Shown: positions 8,782 through 17,378 of the stretch, one piece after another
Layout of the letters: every line of letters begins with the position of its first letter
Position numbering within the stretch: the stretch's first letter is position 1
DNA from: Gemmatimonadota bacterium
Lineage (GTDB): Bacteria > Gemmatimonadota > Gemmatimonadetes > Palauibacterales > KS3-K002
Reading direction: 5' to 3'
Assembly (NCBI GenBank): GCA_020344215.1
Contig: CP070815.1
Span: 1,773,865 to 1,821,837 of the forward strand
DNA length: 47,973 bases
The notes under the pieces: generated by a model
What the model saw: the letters and a program-made list of their open reading frames with translations, nothing else
What the model was told of the DNA's origin: nothing
The model's database searches: none
Translations under genes and position numbers: made by a program

Positions 8782-11187
8782 GTGACGAGACACGCTCGCC
8801 CGCTGGCCGTCGCTCTCCTGTCGGCCAGCACGCTCGCCTACGAAATCCTTCTTGTCAGGGTCTTCGCCATCGAGGAGTTCCATCACTTCGCCTATATGGC
8901 GATTGGTGTCGCCATGCTCGGCTTCGGCGCCAGTGGGACTTTCCTCGCGCTGGCCCGGCCGGGCCGGGAACGTGCACTGCGCTGGTTCACAGGGGCTGCG
9001 CTGCTCACGCCTATTTCGCTCATTGCCAGCGCGGCGCTGGTTCACCAGGTGCCGCTCGACTCCACGCAGCTGCCGTGGGACGCATCGCAGTGGCCGCGGC
9101 TCGCGGTTCTCTACCTGTTGCTGGCCGTGCCGTTCGCTGTGGGAGCGCTGGCGGTTCTGCTGGCGCTGACCCTGGAGCCGGATCGAGTCGGTGAGATCTA
9201 TGGGGCGGGTTTCTTCGGTGCTGGCCTCGGTGCGGCGCTGGCGCTGGTGATCCTCTGGATCGCCACCCCGGCACGGGCACTCGCCGTACCGGCCGTGGCG
9301 GCCTCGCTGGGCGCCTTGAGTGCCGTGGCGGTCGCGACGAGTAGGAGAGCGGCGGTCGTCGGCGCCCTGGCGTGCGTGACCCTCGCGGCGGTGGCGCTGG
9401 CGCGCCCGTTCTGGCGTCTCGACGTGACGCCGTACAAGGGGCTGCCACAGGTAGAGGCGTTCCCCGATGCGCGACGCATCGCCGAGCGCGCGAGCCCGCT
9501 CGGCTGGGTCGTGGCGGTCGATGCCTCGGCGTTCCGTCACGCTCCCGGGCTGTCGCTCGGCTACCGTGGCACCTTCCCGCGGCAGACAGGCCTTTTTGTG
9601 GATGGGCAGATCGCCGGTGCGGTAAGCCACTGGGGGGAAGAGCCAGCGGCGACGGCCATCCTGGACTGGCTGCCGTCCGCCGCGCCTTACTCGGTGGGCG
9701 GGCGGGGTCGCGTGCTGGTCCTCGGCGCCGGCGGTGGCACTGAGGTGTGGAGCGCGGCGAGCCACGGCGCCGCGGTGGTCGTGGCGGTGGAGCTCCATCC
9801 TGATCTGGTCGGGCTGGCCGGCTGGGTGGAAGAGGTTGGCGCGCGGTTCGCCGACGTCCAGGTCACGCCCGCGCTCGGCGATGCGCGGAGCTACGTGGCG
9901 CGCTCGACCGAGGGATTCGACCTCATCACGCTGGGTGCGGGCGTCGCTTTCGGTGCCTCGGTGGCAGGTGTACACGCGCTCAACGAGGATTTCCTCCACA
10001 CCGTCGAGGCGTACGTCGACTACTTGGAGCATTTGAGCGACGACGGCATCCTGGCAATAACGCGCTGGCTAACGGCACCACCGCGTGAGAGCGTGCGGGT
10101 AATACTCACGGCGGGCGAGGCATTGAGCCGCGTCGCGCCGCAGAACGCTATCGACAAACTGATCGTCGTTCATAGCTGGGCGACGACAACGGTGCTCGTG
10201 AAACCGTCGGGCTTCAGCGCTGATGAGGTACACGCCCTCATGAGTTGGGCCTGGGAGCGGCGCTTCGATCTTGACTGGTATCCCGGCGTCGAGGGCCCGA
10301 CCAGCGGGTTCAACGTTCTCGATGAGCCCGTTCTATATCGCGCTGCTCTGGCGGCCGTCGCTGGAAGGGAGAGAGCGGAGCGGTTCGAGGCCGGGTACGC
10401 CTTCCGCGTGTCGCCCGTCGATGACGCGCGACCGTATCCGCATCATTTCTTGCGTGCCGGCTCGCTGGGGACGTTTCTGAGAAGCGACCGCGGGTCCTGG
10501 CTGGCATTCGCCGAATGGGGTTATGTGGCGCTCATCGCTACTTTGGTCCAGAGCGTGGTGCTTGCGGGGCTATTGCTGGTCCTGCCGGCGGTCGTCCGGG
10601 CGCGGGTAACCATGACGCGCAGCTGGCTGCGGCTGGTCGGCTACTTCCTGGCTATCGGCTTCGCCTACCTGGCTGCGGAGGTGGCGGCCATCCAACAACT
10701 CAATCTGCTGTTGGGCCACCCGGTGTATGCGGTGGCCGCGGTATTGGTGGCCTTTCTGGTTTGTTCGGGGCTGGGCAGTGCATGGTCGGACGGGCGGCGG
10801 GAGACGGATGGCTGGTTAGCGGCGCTGGCCCTGGTCGGGATGCTTGCGCTCTGCGGTGCGCTGCTGCTGGGGCTCGTACATCTTCTTCAAGCTGCGCCGC
10901 TCGCCGTGCGCGCGCTGGCAGCGATGCTCGTGCTGGCACCTCTCGCTTTCGTGATGGGTTTGCCTTTTCCGCTGGGTCTTCGCTGGCTGGCGCGAAACGG
11001 TGCGGAAGGTGTGGCGTGGGCATGGGCGGCGAACGGGTTCGCTTCCGTGGTGGCGACGCCGCTCGCTGCGTTGGTCGCTCTCGAGGCCGGCTCGAGCGCG
11101 CTTTTCCTGCTCGCGGCAGCGGCCTACGCCGGCGCGGCCACCCTCGGCCGCGCCGGTGCAGGAACCCGAAGTCTGTTGGAAGCTTAG
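8782..11187 (+). CDS. Polytopic membrane protein with central spermidine-synthase-like SAM-binding domain
   Basis: 801 residues, GTG start. Residues about 1-205 hold roughly six membrane helices, the middle (about 210-570) is soluble, and about 575-795 hold some seven further helices. The soluble part has the aminopropyltransferase fold: glycine-rich VLVLGAGGGTEVWSAASHGA, an acidic residue after the next strand (VVAVELHP) and LGDARSYVAR. The catalytic region usual in SpeE (a conserved Asp followed by DP) is replaced by DLITLGAGVAFGASVAG, so true spermidine synthesis is doubtful. Such proteins are commonly annotated as spermidine/spermine synthase or membrane methyltransferase-like. The stop overlaps the convergent glutamate dehydrogenase stop by 4 bp. 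Confidence 0.78.
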   Translation: MTRHARPLAVALLSASTLAYEILLVRVFAIEEFHHFAYMAIGVAMLGFGASGTFLALARPGRERALRWFTGAALLTPISLIASAALVHQVPLDSTQLPWDASQWPRLAVLYLLLAVPFAVGALAVLLALTLEPDRVGEIYGAGFFGAGLGAALALVILWIATPARALAVPAVAASLGALSAVAVATSRRAAVVGALACVTLAAVALARPFWRLDVTPYKGLPQVEAFPDARRIAERASPLGWVVAVDASAFRHAPGLSLGYRGTFPRQTGLFVDGQIAGAVSHWGEEPAATAILDWLPSAAPYSVGGRGRVLVLGAGGGTEVWSAASHGAAVVVAVELHPDLVGLAGWVEEVGARFADVQVTPALGDARSYVARSTEGFDLITLGAGVAFGASVAGVHALNEDFLHTVEAYVDYLEHLSDDGILAITRWLTAPPRESVRVILTAGEALSRVAPQNAIDKLIVVHSWATTTVLVKPSGFSADEVHALMSWAWERRFDLDWYPGVEGPTSGFNVLDEPVLYRAALAAVAGRERAERFEAGYAFRVSPVDDARPYPHHFLRAGSLGTFLRSDRGSWLAFAEWGYVALIATLVQSVVLAGLLLVLPAVVRARVTMTRSWLRLVGYFLAIGFAYLAAEVAAIQQLNLLLGHPVYAVAAVLVAFLVCSGLGSAWSDGRRETDGWLAALALVGMLALCGALLLGLVHLLQAAPLAVRALAAMLVLAPLAFVMGLPFPLGLRWLARNGAEGVAWAWAANGFASVVATPLAALVALEAGSSALFLLAAAAYAGAATLGRAGAGTRSLLEA

Positions 11188-12563
11188 GGCCAGATACCGC
11201 GCTCGAGCGTCACGCGCGAGACGCGTTCGATGGCCAACACGTAGGCGGATGTGCGCAGGTCCACCGGTTCGAGGGGCTCATCGGCGTGGCCGAACCTCGT
11301 GCGCTCTGCCTGTAACGTTTCGAGTGACCCGTTGATCTCCTGCTGCTTGGCAAGCACCGCATCGGTGGCTCGCTCCATCTTGACGTGCAACTTCAGGTTG
11401 ACGTCGTCCTCGCCCCACTGCTCGTACTCGTTGTTCTGCACCCACTCGTAGTAGCTCACCGTCACACCGCCGGCGTTCGCCAGGATGTCGGGGAGCACCG
11501 GAATGCCACGGTCGAATAGGATCTTGTCAGCGGTGGGCGTCGTCGGCCCGTTGGCCGCCTCCGCGATCAGCCGCGTCTGGATGCCCGCCGCGTTGTCACC
11601 ACGGATCTGGTTCTCGAGGGCAGCCGGGATGAGGATGTCACACGGTATCTTGAGCAACTCCTCGTTGCTCACCTTCTTGCTGCCGGGCAGGCCAACCACC
11701 GAGCCCGTCGCTCGCTTATGTTCGACCGCGGCGGCGTGGTCGATACCGTCGGGCTTATGTATGCCACCGCGAGAGTCGCTAACCGCAACGATCTTGGCAC
11801 CCTCCGCCGCGTACAGCGCGTGGGCGATGGCGCCGGCGTTGCCGTAGCCCTGGATCACAACCGTCGCACCCAACACAGAGTTCAGGCCGGGCACCAGGCC
11901 TTTCGCGAGCGCGCGCTGCGTGCAGAATAGGCAGCCGCGAGAGGTCGCCTCCTTGCGACCGTAGGATCCGCCTATCTCGACCGGCTTGCCGGTAACGACA
12001 CCCAGATTGTTTCTGCCCTTGTGCATCATCTCGTAGGTGTCGTAGATCCAAGCCATCGTCTCCGCGTTCGTGTTCACGTCCGGGGCCGGGATGTCTGTGA
12101 ATGGCCCGATCATATCACCGAGCTCGGCGACAAAGCGGCGTGTGAGCTTGCGCTGATCGTGTTTCGACATCTCCTTCGGGTTGCAGATGATTCCACCCTT
12201 GGCGCCCCCGTACGGCACGTCCAGCACGGCGCATTTCCAGGTCATCCAGAACGCCAGTGCCCGAACTTCGTCCTCGGTGACGTCCGGGTGGTAACGGATC
12301 CCGCCCTTACCCGGGCCGCGCGCCCTGCTGTGCACGCACCGGTAGCCGACAAAGGTGCGCACCTCTCCGTCTTCGGTCTCGATGGGAAATTCGACGCTGA
12401 TCACCCGGCGCGGCCGTTTCAAGAACTCCACAAGACCGGGCTCGAGGTCCGGGATGTATCGCGCCGCGCTCTCGAATTGCCTCTGCGCGATGCGGAACGG
12501 ATTCAGATCCTCGACCGGGGCAGCCGCTTCGTCTTTCTTCCTCTCCCTCTTCTTCTCTCTCAT
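11184..12563 (-). CDS. gdhA: Glutamate dehydrogenase (Glu/Leu/Phe/Val dehydrogenase family)
   Basis: 459-residue NAD(P)-dependent dehydrogenase interconverting glutamate and 2-oxoglutarate plus ammonia. Signatures are KGGIRYHPDV, the catalytic-lysine motif VPYGGAKGGI, PAPDVNTNAETMAWI, the Rossmann motif VIQGYGNAGAIAH with VAVSDSRGG, and the C-terminal DILANAGGVTVSYYEWVQN. An N-terminal Lys/Arg-rich extension (MREKKRERKKDE) of about 20 residues is not part of the core. AGGAG four bases upstream supports the ATG at 12563. The aldo/keto reductase gene upstream on the same strand ends 29 bp before it, so co-transcription is likely. Confidence 0.95.
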   Translation of the reverse strand: MREKKRERKKDEAAAPVEDLNPFRIAQRQFESAARYIPDLEPGLVEFLKRPRRVISVEFPIETEDGEVRTFVGYRCVHSRARGPGKGGIRYHPDVTEDEVRALAFWMTWKCAVLDVPYGGAKGGIICNPKEMSKHDQRKLTRRFVAELGDMIGPFTDIPAPDVNTNAETMAWIYDTYEMMHKGRNNLGVVTGKPVEIGGSYGRKEATSRGCLFCTQRALAKGLVPGLNSVLGATVVIQGYGNAGAIAHALYAAEGAKIVAVSDSRGGIHKPDGIDHAAAVEHKRATGSVVGLPGSKKVSNEELLKIPCDILIPAALENQIRGDNAAGIQTRLIAEAANGPTTPTADKILFDRGIPVLPDILANAGGVTVSYYEWVQNNEYEQWGEDDVNLKLHVKMERATDAVLAKQQEINGSLETLQAERTRFGHADEPLEPVDLRTSAYVLAIERVSRVTLERGIWP

Positions 12564-12592
12564 GGCTCCTCAAATCCTCCCTCGACGCGCGA

Positions 12593-13594
12593 TCAGTCCA
12601 GGAACCCCTGATCGTCCATTCCGGGCCGGCCAAAGCCCGCACCGCCCTTCTTGAAGAAGGCGGCCTCCTGTGGGTAGTCGGCAGTGAGCGATTCGATCAG
12701 CGTCATCTCTTCACTGGAGAGCGGCTGGAAGTTGGCGGCGATGGAGACGTTCTCCTCGAGCTGCGCCACCGTATCGCAGCCGACGATCACTGTGCTCACT
12801 GGGTGAGTGAGCACGAATGACATTGCGTCTCGCATCGACGTAAGGCCACCTTCGCGGAAGGCACGCCCGCGCGCCGGGATCTTCATGGCGATGATGCCCA
12901 TCTGCTTCTCGACGGCCAGCGGCAGCAGCTCCTCGGTAAAGGGCAGAAAGTGACGGTCAGCGGGGTTGAGTGCCATCAAGACGGTGTCGAAGTCAAAGGT
13001 GTTGATCGCCTTCACCAACGTGGCCGGGTCGAAGTGACCGGTGACCCCGAGGAAGCGGACGATCCCCTCTTCCCGCGCCCGTTGCAGGGCCTCGATTGCC
13101 CCGTTTTCGCCGAAGATCCTGTCGAGCTGCTCCTCCGTGCGCACGTTGTGCAGCTGCCAGAGGTCGAGGTGATCGGTCTGCAGCAGGCGCAGGCTCTCCT
13201 CCAGGAGGCGTAGCGAGCCGTCCCTGGTCCGGTCGTGCGTCTTCGTTGCCAGGAAGACCTCTTGCCGCCGCGTCGCCATGACTTCGCCGATGTGGGTCTG
13301 TGAGATCCCGCGGCCGTAGGCAGCGGCTGTGTCGATGTAGTTCACGCCGAGGTCGATCGCCCGGTTGATGATCGCGATCGACTCGTCGTGGGTACCGGAC
13401 CTCTCCAGTGTGGCTTGGCCGCCGAGGCTGAATAACCGAACGTTGTGGCCAGTACGCCCGAGCGGCCGCTCGGGCATGGTGCCCTGGGTCTTGGGGGCTG
13501 CTTGGACAGTGCGCTTGCCGCCTAGGAACAGGGCGGCAGTACCGCTCGCTCCCACCTTTACGAAGTCCCGGCGGGTGAACTTGCGTTTCACCAT
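12593..13594 (-). CDS. Aldo/keto reductase with Tat signal
   Basis: 333 residues from the ATG at 13594, which has CAGGAG upstream; earlier in-frame starts would only add non-conserved residues. The N-terminus is a twin-arginine signal (FTRRDFVKVGASGTAALFLGG), indicating export of the folded protein with its cofactor. The barrel has the AKR tetrad: Asp and Tyr in YIDTAAAYGRG, Lys in FLATKTHD and His in LWQLHNV. PLGRTGHNVRLFSLGG is the usual strand-1 region. The reaction should be NADPH-linked reduction of an aldehyde or ketone; the substrate is unknown. The C-terminus ends FKKGGAGFGRPGMDDQGFLD. Confidence 0.88.
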   Translation of the reverse strand: MVKRKFTRRDFVKVGASGTAALFLGGKRTVQAAPKTQGTMPERPLGRTGHNVRLFSLGGQATLERSGTHDESIAIINRAIDLGVNYIDTAAAYGRGISQTHIGEVMATRRQEVFLATKTHDRTRDGSLRLLEESLRLLQTDHLDLWQLHNVRTEEQLDRIFGENGAIEALQRAREEGIVRFLGVTGHFDPATLVKAINTFDFDTVLMALNPADRHFLPFTEELLPLAVEKQMGIIAMKIPARGRAFREGGLTSMRDAMSFVLTHPVSTVIVGCDTVAQLEENVSIAANFQPLSSEEMTLIESLTADYPQEAAFFKKGGAGFGRPGMDDQGFLD

Positions 13595-13892
13595 TACGGT
13601 CTCCTGGGTCGTAAGGGTACCAGGTTCGACATGACTTCGCGCGTATCGATTCGTTTGAAGCCGGGGCACCTCCTTGCTGCGGAATCGGCTGAAGAAGGCC
13701 CCTCGTGCTGTGAAGCTGGAGCGATTCCCGGGACATTATGGCCGCCTTCTTCCATTCCACGCAAGCACAGCCGCCGCTCGCTGCTCGGTGCAGCGTATGG
13801 GTCGCTTGCGCCCGGTCGCTGAGTTCTGCATGGTTGTCGGGCCGCTCACCAAGGATGGCCCACGGCGAAAGGCCGAGGAGGAGACCGGTTCG
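13595..13892. other. Intergenic region between divergent genes
   Basis: 298 bp between the aldo/keto reductase (minus) and the 94-residue protein (plus). An open frame continues upstream of the chosen start to 13674 without a stop, so an N-terminally longer product is formally possible. I found no convincing promoter pair, repeat or RNA gene here, although both genes should have promoters in it. Confidence 0.5.
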
Positions 13893-14177
13893 ATGGCTGA
13901 CGATACCCGGCAACGACTGCGCGAAGCGCTGATCAGGTCCTTCCGGGGCTGGGGTGGCTACTGGAACGTCTCACCTACGCCGCCGGGTACGAGCGGCGCG
14001 CCGCCCGACCGTTGGTTGCTTCGCATCCACTCCCGGCCCATCACCCGCGCCGAGCTCGCGGCCGATGTTGCCGAGGCATACCTGAACGACCCGGCGGACC
14101 CAGAGGCGGTGGCGCGCTGGCAAGAAGAGGTGCGGGCGGTCTTCGAGCACGCGAAGGCGACAGACGAGCTCCACTAA
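13893..14177 (+). CDS. Hypothetical protein, 94 aa
   Basis: 94 residues from the ATG at 13893, preceded by GAGGAG. An acidic/basic helical start (MADDTRQRLREALIRSFRGW) is followed by a Pro/Gly-rich middle (SPTPPGTSGAPPDRW), a strand (LLRIHSRPITRAEL) and a charged helical end (AVARWQEEVRAVFEHAKA). It has no signal peptide or membrane segment and should be a small cytosolic protein. I do not recognise the family. The open frame continues upstream to 13674, but the upstream part is Arg-rich and low-quality, so the later start is preferred. Confidence 0.55.
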   Translation: MADDTRQRLREALIRSFRGWGGYWNVSPTPPGTSGAPPDRWLLRIHSRPITRAELAADVAEAYLNDPADPEAVARWQEEVRAVFEHAKATDELH

Positions 14178-14468
14178 GCGGCGTGCGTAGCGCTGCCCAC
14201 CGGTTGCCCCCTTAGAGCCCGGCTCACGACGCGGCGCTCACCCATTTCGCGGCGCGGACCCGTCGGCACGCGTATCCGAAAAAGTTTGCAGCAGAGGGAT
14301 AGGGAATTCCGATCGGGCTCCGTCTCTTCCGCTATTGATATCCGTGCCAATCTGTTGGCCTGCAGTCACTTAGGGCGTGCGGTCGGGCGTCGTCCCCAGG
14401 CGGCTCACCTCTTGCGTCCTGCGCCGGCGAGCGCCCAGGCTCTGACACAAGACGGAGGCTTCTTGACT
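14178..14468. other. Intergenic region, no clear feature
   Basis: 291 bp between the 94-residue protein and the degenerate-GGDEF protein. The segment near 14281-14350 is more AT-rich than its surroundings (AAAAAGTTTG, CTATTGATATCC) and probably holds the promoter of the downstream gene, but I cannot pair -35 and -10 hexamers with confidence. No RNA gene is visible. Confidence 0.4.
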
Positions 14469-15428
14469 ATGTCGAAGGTCCAGGAGCGGTTCGCGCCGGA
14501 AGCCGCTGGGACGGTGTCCCCGGATGGGCCGGCGACCGTCACCGTGATCACGACCGATGAAGCGCTTCTGGACGCGCTCTCGGGTATCCTGGAGCGTGAC
14601 CGTTACCGACTCGAGCCGCGACGGCGGCCCGAACCTCTCACTCGCTTTCTCGCCGACCGGCGATGTGACGCCGTCCTACTCGATTTGAGGTGGCTGCCGG
14701 TCAGCACGCGGATCGAGATCGGCAGGGAGCTTCGCGAATGGCGCCGACGACCGACGGTCCCGTTAATCGGCATCTGCGACGGACGTCTCTCCTACGAGGG
14801 TCGCACTACCGCGCTGGGTGACGGCTTCTGGGATGTCATCGAGCTGCCGGGCCAGTCGGCTGAGCTGGCAGCGAAGCTGGGCACGTGGATCTGGCTGAAG
14901 AAGGACGTCGACGGGATTCAGTCGGGGATGCTTCTGGACATCAAGACCGGGCACTACACAGCGCTGGGGATCAAGCGCCGGCTCAGAGAGCTGGTCGCGC
15001 TGGCCAGGCGCATGGACGCTCCGCTCTCGTGCATCGTGTTCGGTGCCGATTCAGTGTCCGAAGACCGAAGCCTGCCGGCCGATACGCTTCTTGACCTCGA
15101 GCTGAAGTTCTCACTGGCCCTTCACCACGGGACGCGCAACTCGGACGTCGTGGGGCATCTGGAGGTTCTCAAGTTCATGGTGCTGGCACCGAACACTCCA
15201 CCCATGGGCGGCATGCAGTTGGCGGAACGATTCACCGCGCTATCGCTGTCGAAGCGAGTTGACGGTGAGTACCCCATAACGCTGAGCGCTGGCGTGGCCG
15301 GGATGGAGCCCCGCAACGGGCAGATGCAGGCTTGCCCCGAGCTGCTTCTGGCGGCGGCCAGTCGGGCGCTCAACGCGGCGCGCGCTTCGGGAGCGGCGCG
15401 TGTCGCGGCGGCGTGGGGCGCAACGTGA
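14469..15428 (+). CDS. Receiver-like / degenerate GGDEF protein
   Basis: 319 residues from the ATG at 14469. GGAGG upstream also fits an in-frame TTG at 14463. Residues about 20-140 look like a receiver-type fold (VTVITTDEALLDALSGIL, then CDAVLLDLRWLP with a candidate phospho-Asp). The second half resembles a diguanylate cyclase domain: LSCIVFGAD, then RNSDVVGHLEVLKFMVLAP, where the catalytic GGDEF is replaced by EVLKF (residues 232-236), and PITLSAGVAGM near the end. It should not make c-di-GMP but could bind a nucleotide or partner. It is followed 21 bp later by a small helical protein gene that may belong to the same transcript. Confidence 0.68.
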   Translation: MSKVQERFAPEAAGTVSPDGPATVTVITTDEALLDALSGILERDRYRLEPRRRPEPLTRFLADRRCDAVLLDLRWLPVSTRIEIGRELREWRRRPTVPLIGICDGRLSYEGRTTALGDGFWDVIELPGQSAELAAKLGTWIWLKKDVDGIQSGMLLDIKTGHYTALGIKRRLRELVALARRMDAPLSCIVFGADSVSEDRSLPADTLLDLELKFSLALHHGTRNSDVVGHLEVLKFMVLAPNTPPMGGMQLAERFTALSLSKRVDGEYPITLSAGVAGMEPRNGQMQACPELLLAAASRALNAARASGAARVAAAWGAT

Positions 15429-15449
15429 CCGATAAGAGGAGTTGGTGCT

Positions 15450-15659
15450 ATGGCAAACGAGAGGGCGAAAGCCGAACAGAAGCGGTTGCGCGAGCTGGCG
15501 CGCCGGACGCTGGAGGCCTTCCGCGAGTTGAACGCGGCCGCTGCAGAATCCGCGTTTGTGAGGAGCAAGGGTCCTAACGGCGAGAGCATGGTGCGCGCGG
15601 GCGACCTGCTCGAGGCCGTGATCGCCGAGCTCAGGGGTACGGCGAAGGTCCCCGCCTAG
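15450..15659 (+). CDS. Small helical hypothetical protein, 69 aa
   Basis: 69 residues with a strong ribosome-binding site (AGGAG, 8 bp before the ATG). Its N-terminal half is a charged helix (ERAKAEQKRLRELARRTLEA) and it ends DLLEAVIAELRGTAKVPA. No Cys, signal peptide or membrane segment is present. It lies 21 bp after the degenerate-GGDEF protein and may be its partner. Function not recognised. Confidence 0.6.
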   Translation: MANERAKAEQKRLRELARRTLEAFRELNAAAAESAFVRSKGPNGESMVRAGDLLEAVIAELRGTAKVPA

Positions 15660-15732
15660 CCACTCCCCCGTCGTCCGTCGGGCAATCCTGCCAGCTCACT
15701 TCCCGCCAGTTTATTCAGCAGCTCGGCCGACT

Positions 15733-15751
15733 CGGCGATAGCCGATCGCCG
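15733..15751. terminator. Candidate hairpin between convergent genes
   Basis: A perfect 7-bp stem CGGCGAT / ATCGCCG with loop AGCCG lies in the 113-bp gap between the convergent 69-residue gene and the methyltransferase. There is no T-run on either side, so it is at best a weak bidirectional terminator or an mRNA-end stabiliser. Confidence 0.35.
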
Positions 15752-15772
15752 GGGATATAGACATCGGCTTCC

Positions 15773-16612
15773 CTAAGGTTTGGACGCCACCAACAGGCCG
15801 TAGCTCATCACGCCACTGGCGTAGGCAAGTGCTATTGTCGTGAAGCCGTCGACGAAGCGCCGAACTTCGTGGTCCAGCAGCCATCTCAGCGGCGCCACCC
15901 AGGGCCGCCGCGTGCGCTCGAGCAGGATATCCCAGGTCGCGCGGACCTGCGGCGTCAGATCCTCACTGCAGCTAACCTTCAGGCCCGCGCAATCGCACCA
16001 GGCCCGGTATTCCTCGGCCGACGCCAGAGAGGGGCAGAGGAACGCCTCGCAGACGCCTTGGATCAGCGGCTCGCTTTCCGGAACGGCATCGCCGCGTTGC
16101 CAGGTGCAGAGGGCGAAGCGTCCCCCGGGTCGCAGAATCCTCGCCGTCTCCTCCACAAAGCTTCGCTTGTCTTCCAAGTGTTCGAGGCACTCGATGACCC
16201 AGACGACATCGACCGTTCCGCAGCGCACTGGCAGCGCGGCCGCGTCTGCGTGCACGATATCGACCCGCTCATCACAGCCGCTCCGCGCGTTGTAGCGTCG
16301 CGCCAGCCGCGCCTGGGCGCCGCTGATCGTTACACCAGTGACCCGGCAATCCCGTTGGTTCGCGAGCCAACGCGCCGGGGCTCCGTATCCACAACCCACG
16401 TCGAGCACGCGTTCGGCGCCGCTGACGCCAGCGCGCTCGGCTAGGTGTGCAACGAGCTGCTCCTGGGCGATACGGGGTGGAACGTCATCGGCGAGCCACA
16501 GGCCGTGGTGGATGTGCTCGCCCCAAAACGTGCGGTATAGGAGTGCCAGAGAGTCGTAATGTCGCGCGATCGACTTCCGCAGAGACAATCCCGCGTTTGC
16601 CCTACTCCCCAA
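15773..16612 (-). CDS. SAM-dependent methyltransferase (class I, UbiE/tocopherol-methyltransferase-like)
   Basis: 279 residues, TTG start at 16612. An early motif, IARHYDSLALLYRTFWGEHIHHGLW, is typical of the gamma-tocopherol/cyclopropane-fatty-acid group of small-molecule and lipid methyltransferases. SAM-binding motif I is VLDVGCGYGAPARWLA, followed by GVTISGAQ, VDVVWVIECLEHLEDK and ILRPGGRFALCTW. The C-terminal part (DILLERTRRPWVAPLRWLLD...) matches the lipid-substrate type. The substrate is not known. The gene overlaps the end of the upstream Crp-family gene by 11 bp, so the two form an operon driven from 17.35 kb. GGGGAGG close upstream supports the TTG; a second TTG eight codons later is possible. 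Confidence 0.8.
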   Translation of the reverse strand: MGSRANAGLSLRKSIARHYDSLALLYRTFWGEHIHHGLWLADDVPPRIAQEQLVAHLAERAGVSGAERVLDVGCGYGAPARWLANQRDCRVTGVTISGAQARLARRYNARSGCDERVDIVHADAAALPVRCGTVDVVWVIECLEHLEDKRSFVEETARILRPGGRFALCTWQRGDAVPESEPLIQGVCEAFLCPSLASAEEYRAWCDCAGLKVSCSEDLTPQVRATWDILLERTRRPWVAPLRWLLDHEVRRFVDGFTTIALAYASGVMSYGLLVASKP

Positions 16613-17306
16613 ATGCCTCCCCGAACTCCGGTAGCTTGATCCGATCGGTCAGCGCGCGGCGGTCGAGAACCACGAAGTGATGGTTCCGGCTGTCCACCAG
16701 CTCCTGCCGCTTGAACTCGGCGAGCACGGTCGTGACCGTCTCGCGCGTCGAGCCGATCAGGTCTGCCATCTCCTGGTGAGTGAACCAGTAAGGCACCTCG
16801 ATCCCACGCTCGCCCACCGACCCATAGCGGTCGGCGAGCCAGAGGATCGTCACGGCGAGTCGGGATGGCACGTCGAGGAACGCGAGCATCTTGATCCGCT
16901 CGTCCATGTGAGACATGACCTCGGCGAGGTAGCGGAGCAACGCCGCGGTCAGCGCCGGGTCACGGGCGAGCAGAGCCCTCAGCGAATCCGCGTCAACAGA
17001 AATGAACTCGCTGCTCTCTGCGGCAGTGGCAGACAGGACCCGCTTGGGCGTCTCTGCCAGCGACTCCAACCCGAAGGGCTCGCCCTCGGCGGCGAAGCCG
17101 ACCGTGATATCGCGACCCTCCCAGTCGCGGTCGCGAAGCCGGGCTCGGCCGCGGAGCACTAGGTACAGTGCATCGGCGGGCTGGCCCAGTTCGTAAACGC
17201 TCTCGTTCTTCCGATAGTTGCGCACCGAGCCGATTGCGCGCAGCGCATCCACCTGCGAGGGGGAGAGACTCTTCAGCACTGCCGTCGGCCGCTGGCCGAA
17301 TCGCAT
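16602..17306 (-). CDS. Crp/Fnr-family transcriptional regulator
   Basis: 234 residues. Residues about 1-130 are a cyclic-nucleotide-binding-like beta roll (SVYELGQPADALYLVLRGRARL, GEPFGLESL), then a dimerisation helix and a winged helix-turn-helix (THQEMADLIGSTRETVTTVLAEFKRQELV). No N-terminal Cys cluster is present, so it is not an Fnr-type Fe-S oxygen sensor; the ligand is unknown. AAGGAG six bases before the ATG at 17306 sets the start, although the frame stays open further upstream. A sigma70-like promoter lies at 17350-17378. The methyltransferase gene overlaps its end and is presumably co-expressed. Confidence 0.88.
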   Translation of the reverse strand: MRFGQRPTAVLKSLSPSQVDALRAIGSVRNYRKNESVYELGQPADALYLVLRGRARLRDRDWEGRDITVGFAAEGEPFGLESLAETPKRVLSATAAESSEFISVDADSLRALLARDPALTAALLRYLAEVMSHMDERIKMLAFLDVPSRLAVTILWLADRYGSVGERGIEVPYWFTHQEMADLIGSTRETVTTVLAEFKRQELVDSRNHHFVVLDRRALTDRIKLPEFGEAFGE

Positions 17307-17349
17307 AGCCGACTCCTTCTCTGAGAGGATACGGGGGCGCCGCGCTCTA

Positions 17350-17378
17350 ATCCTAGCGCCGCCGGTATTCCTCGGCAA
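17350..17378 (-). promoter_or_regulatory. sigma70-type promoter of the Crp-family gene
   Basis: On the minus strand: -35 TTGCCG, 17-bp spacer, -10 TAGGAT. Transcription would start about 35 bp before the ATG at 17306. Just upstream is a short palindrome GTAGG-GTCT-CCTAC that could be an operator; this is inferred. Confidence 0.5.

Noticed and set aside
8686..10032. 448-residue minus-strand open frame rich in Arg, Gln and Asp
   Set aside because: Antisense to the SpeE-like gene; composition is that of reversed GC-rich codons and no domain is visible.
8782..11187. Spermidine synthase completing a polyamine route with pdaD and speB
   Set aside because: The catalytic Asp region of SpeE is missing and the gene is 20 kb from the putrescine genes.
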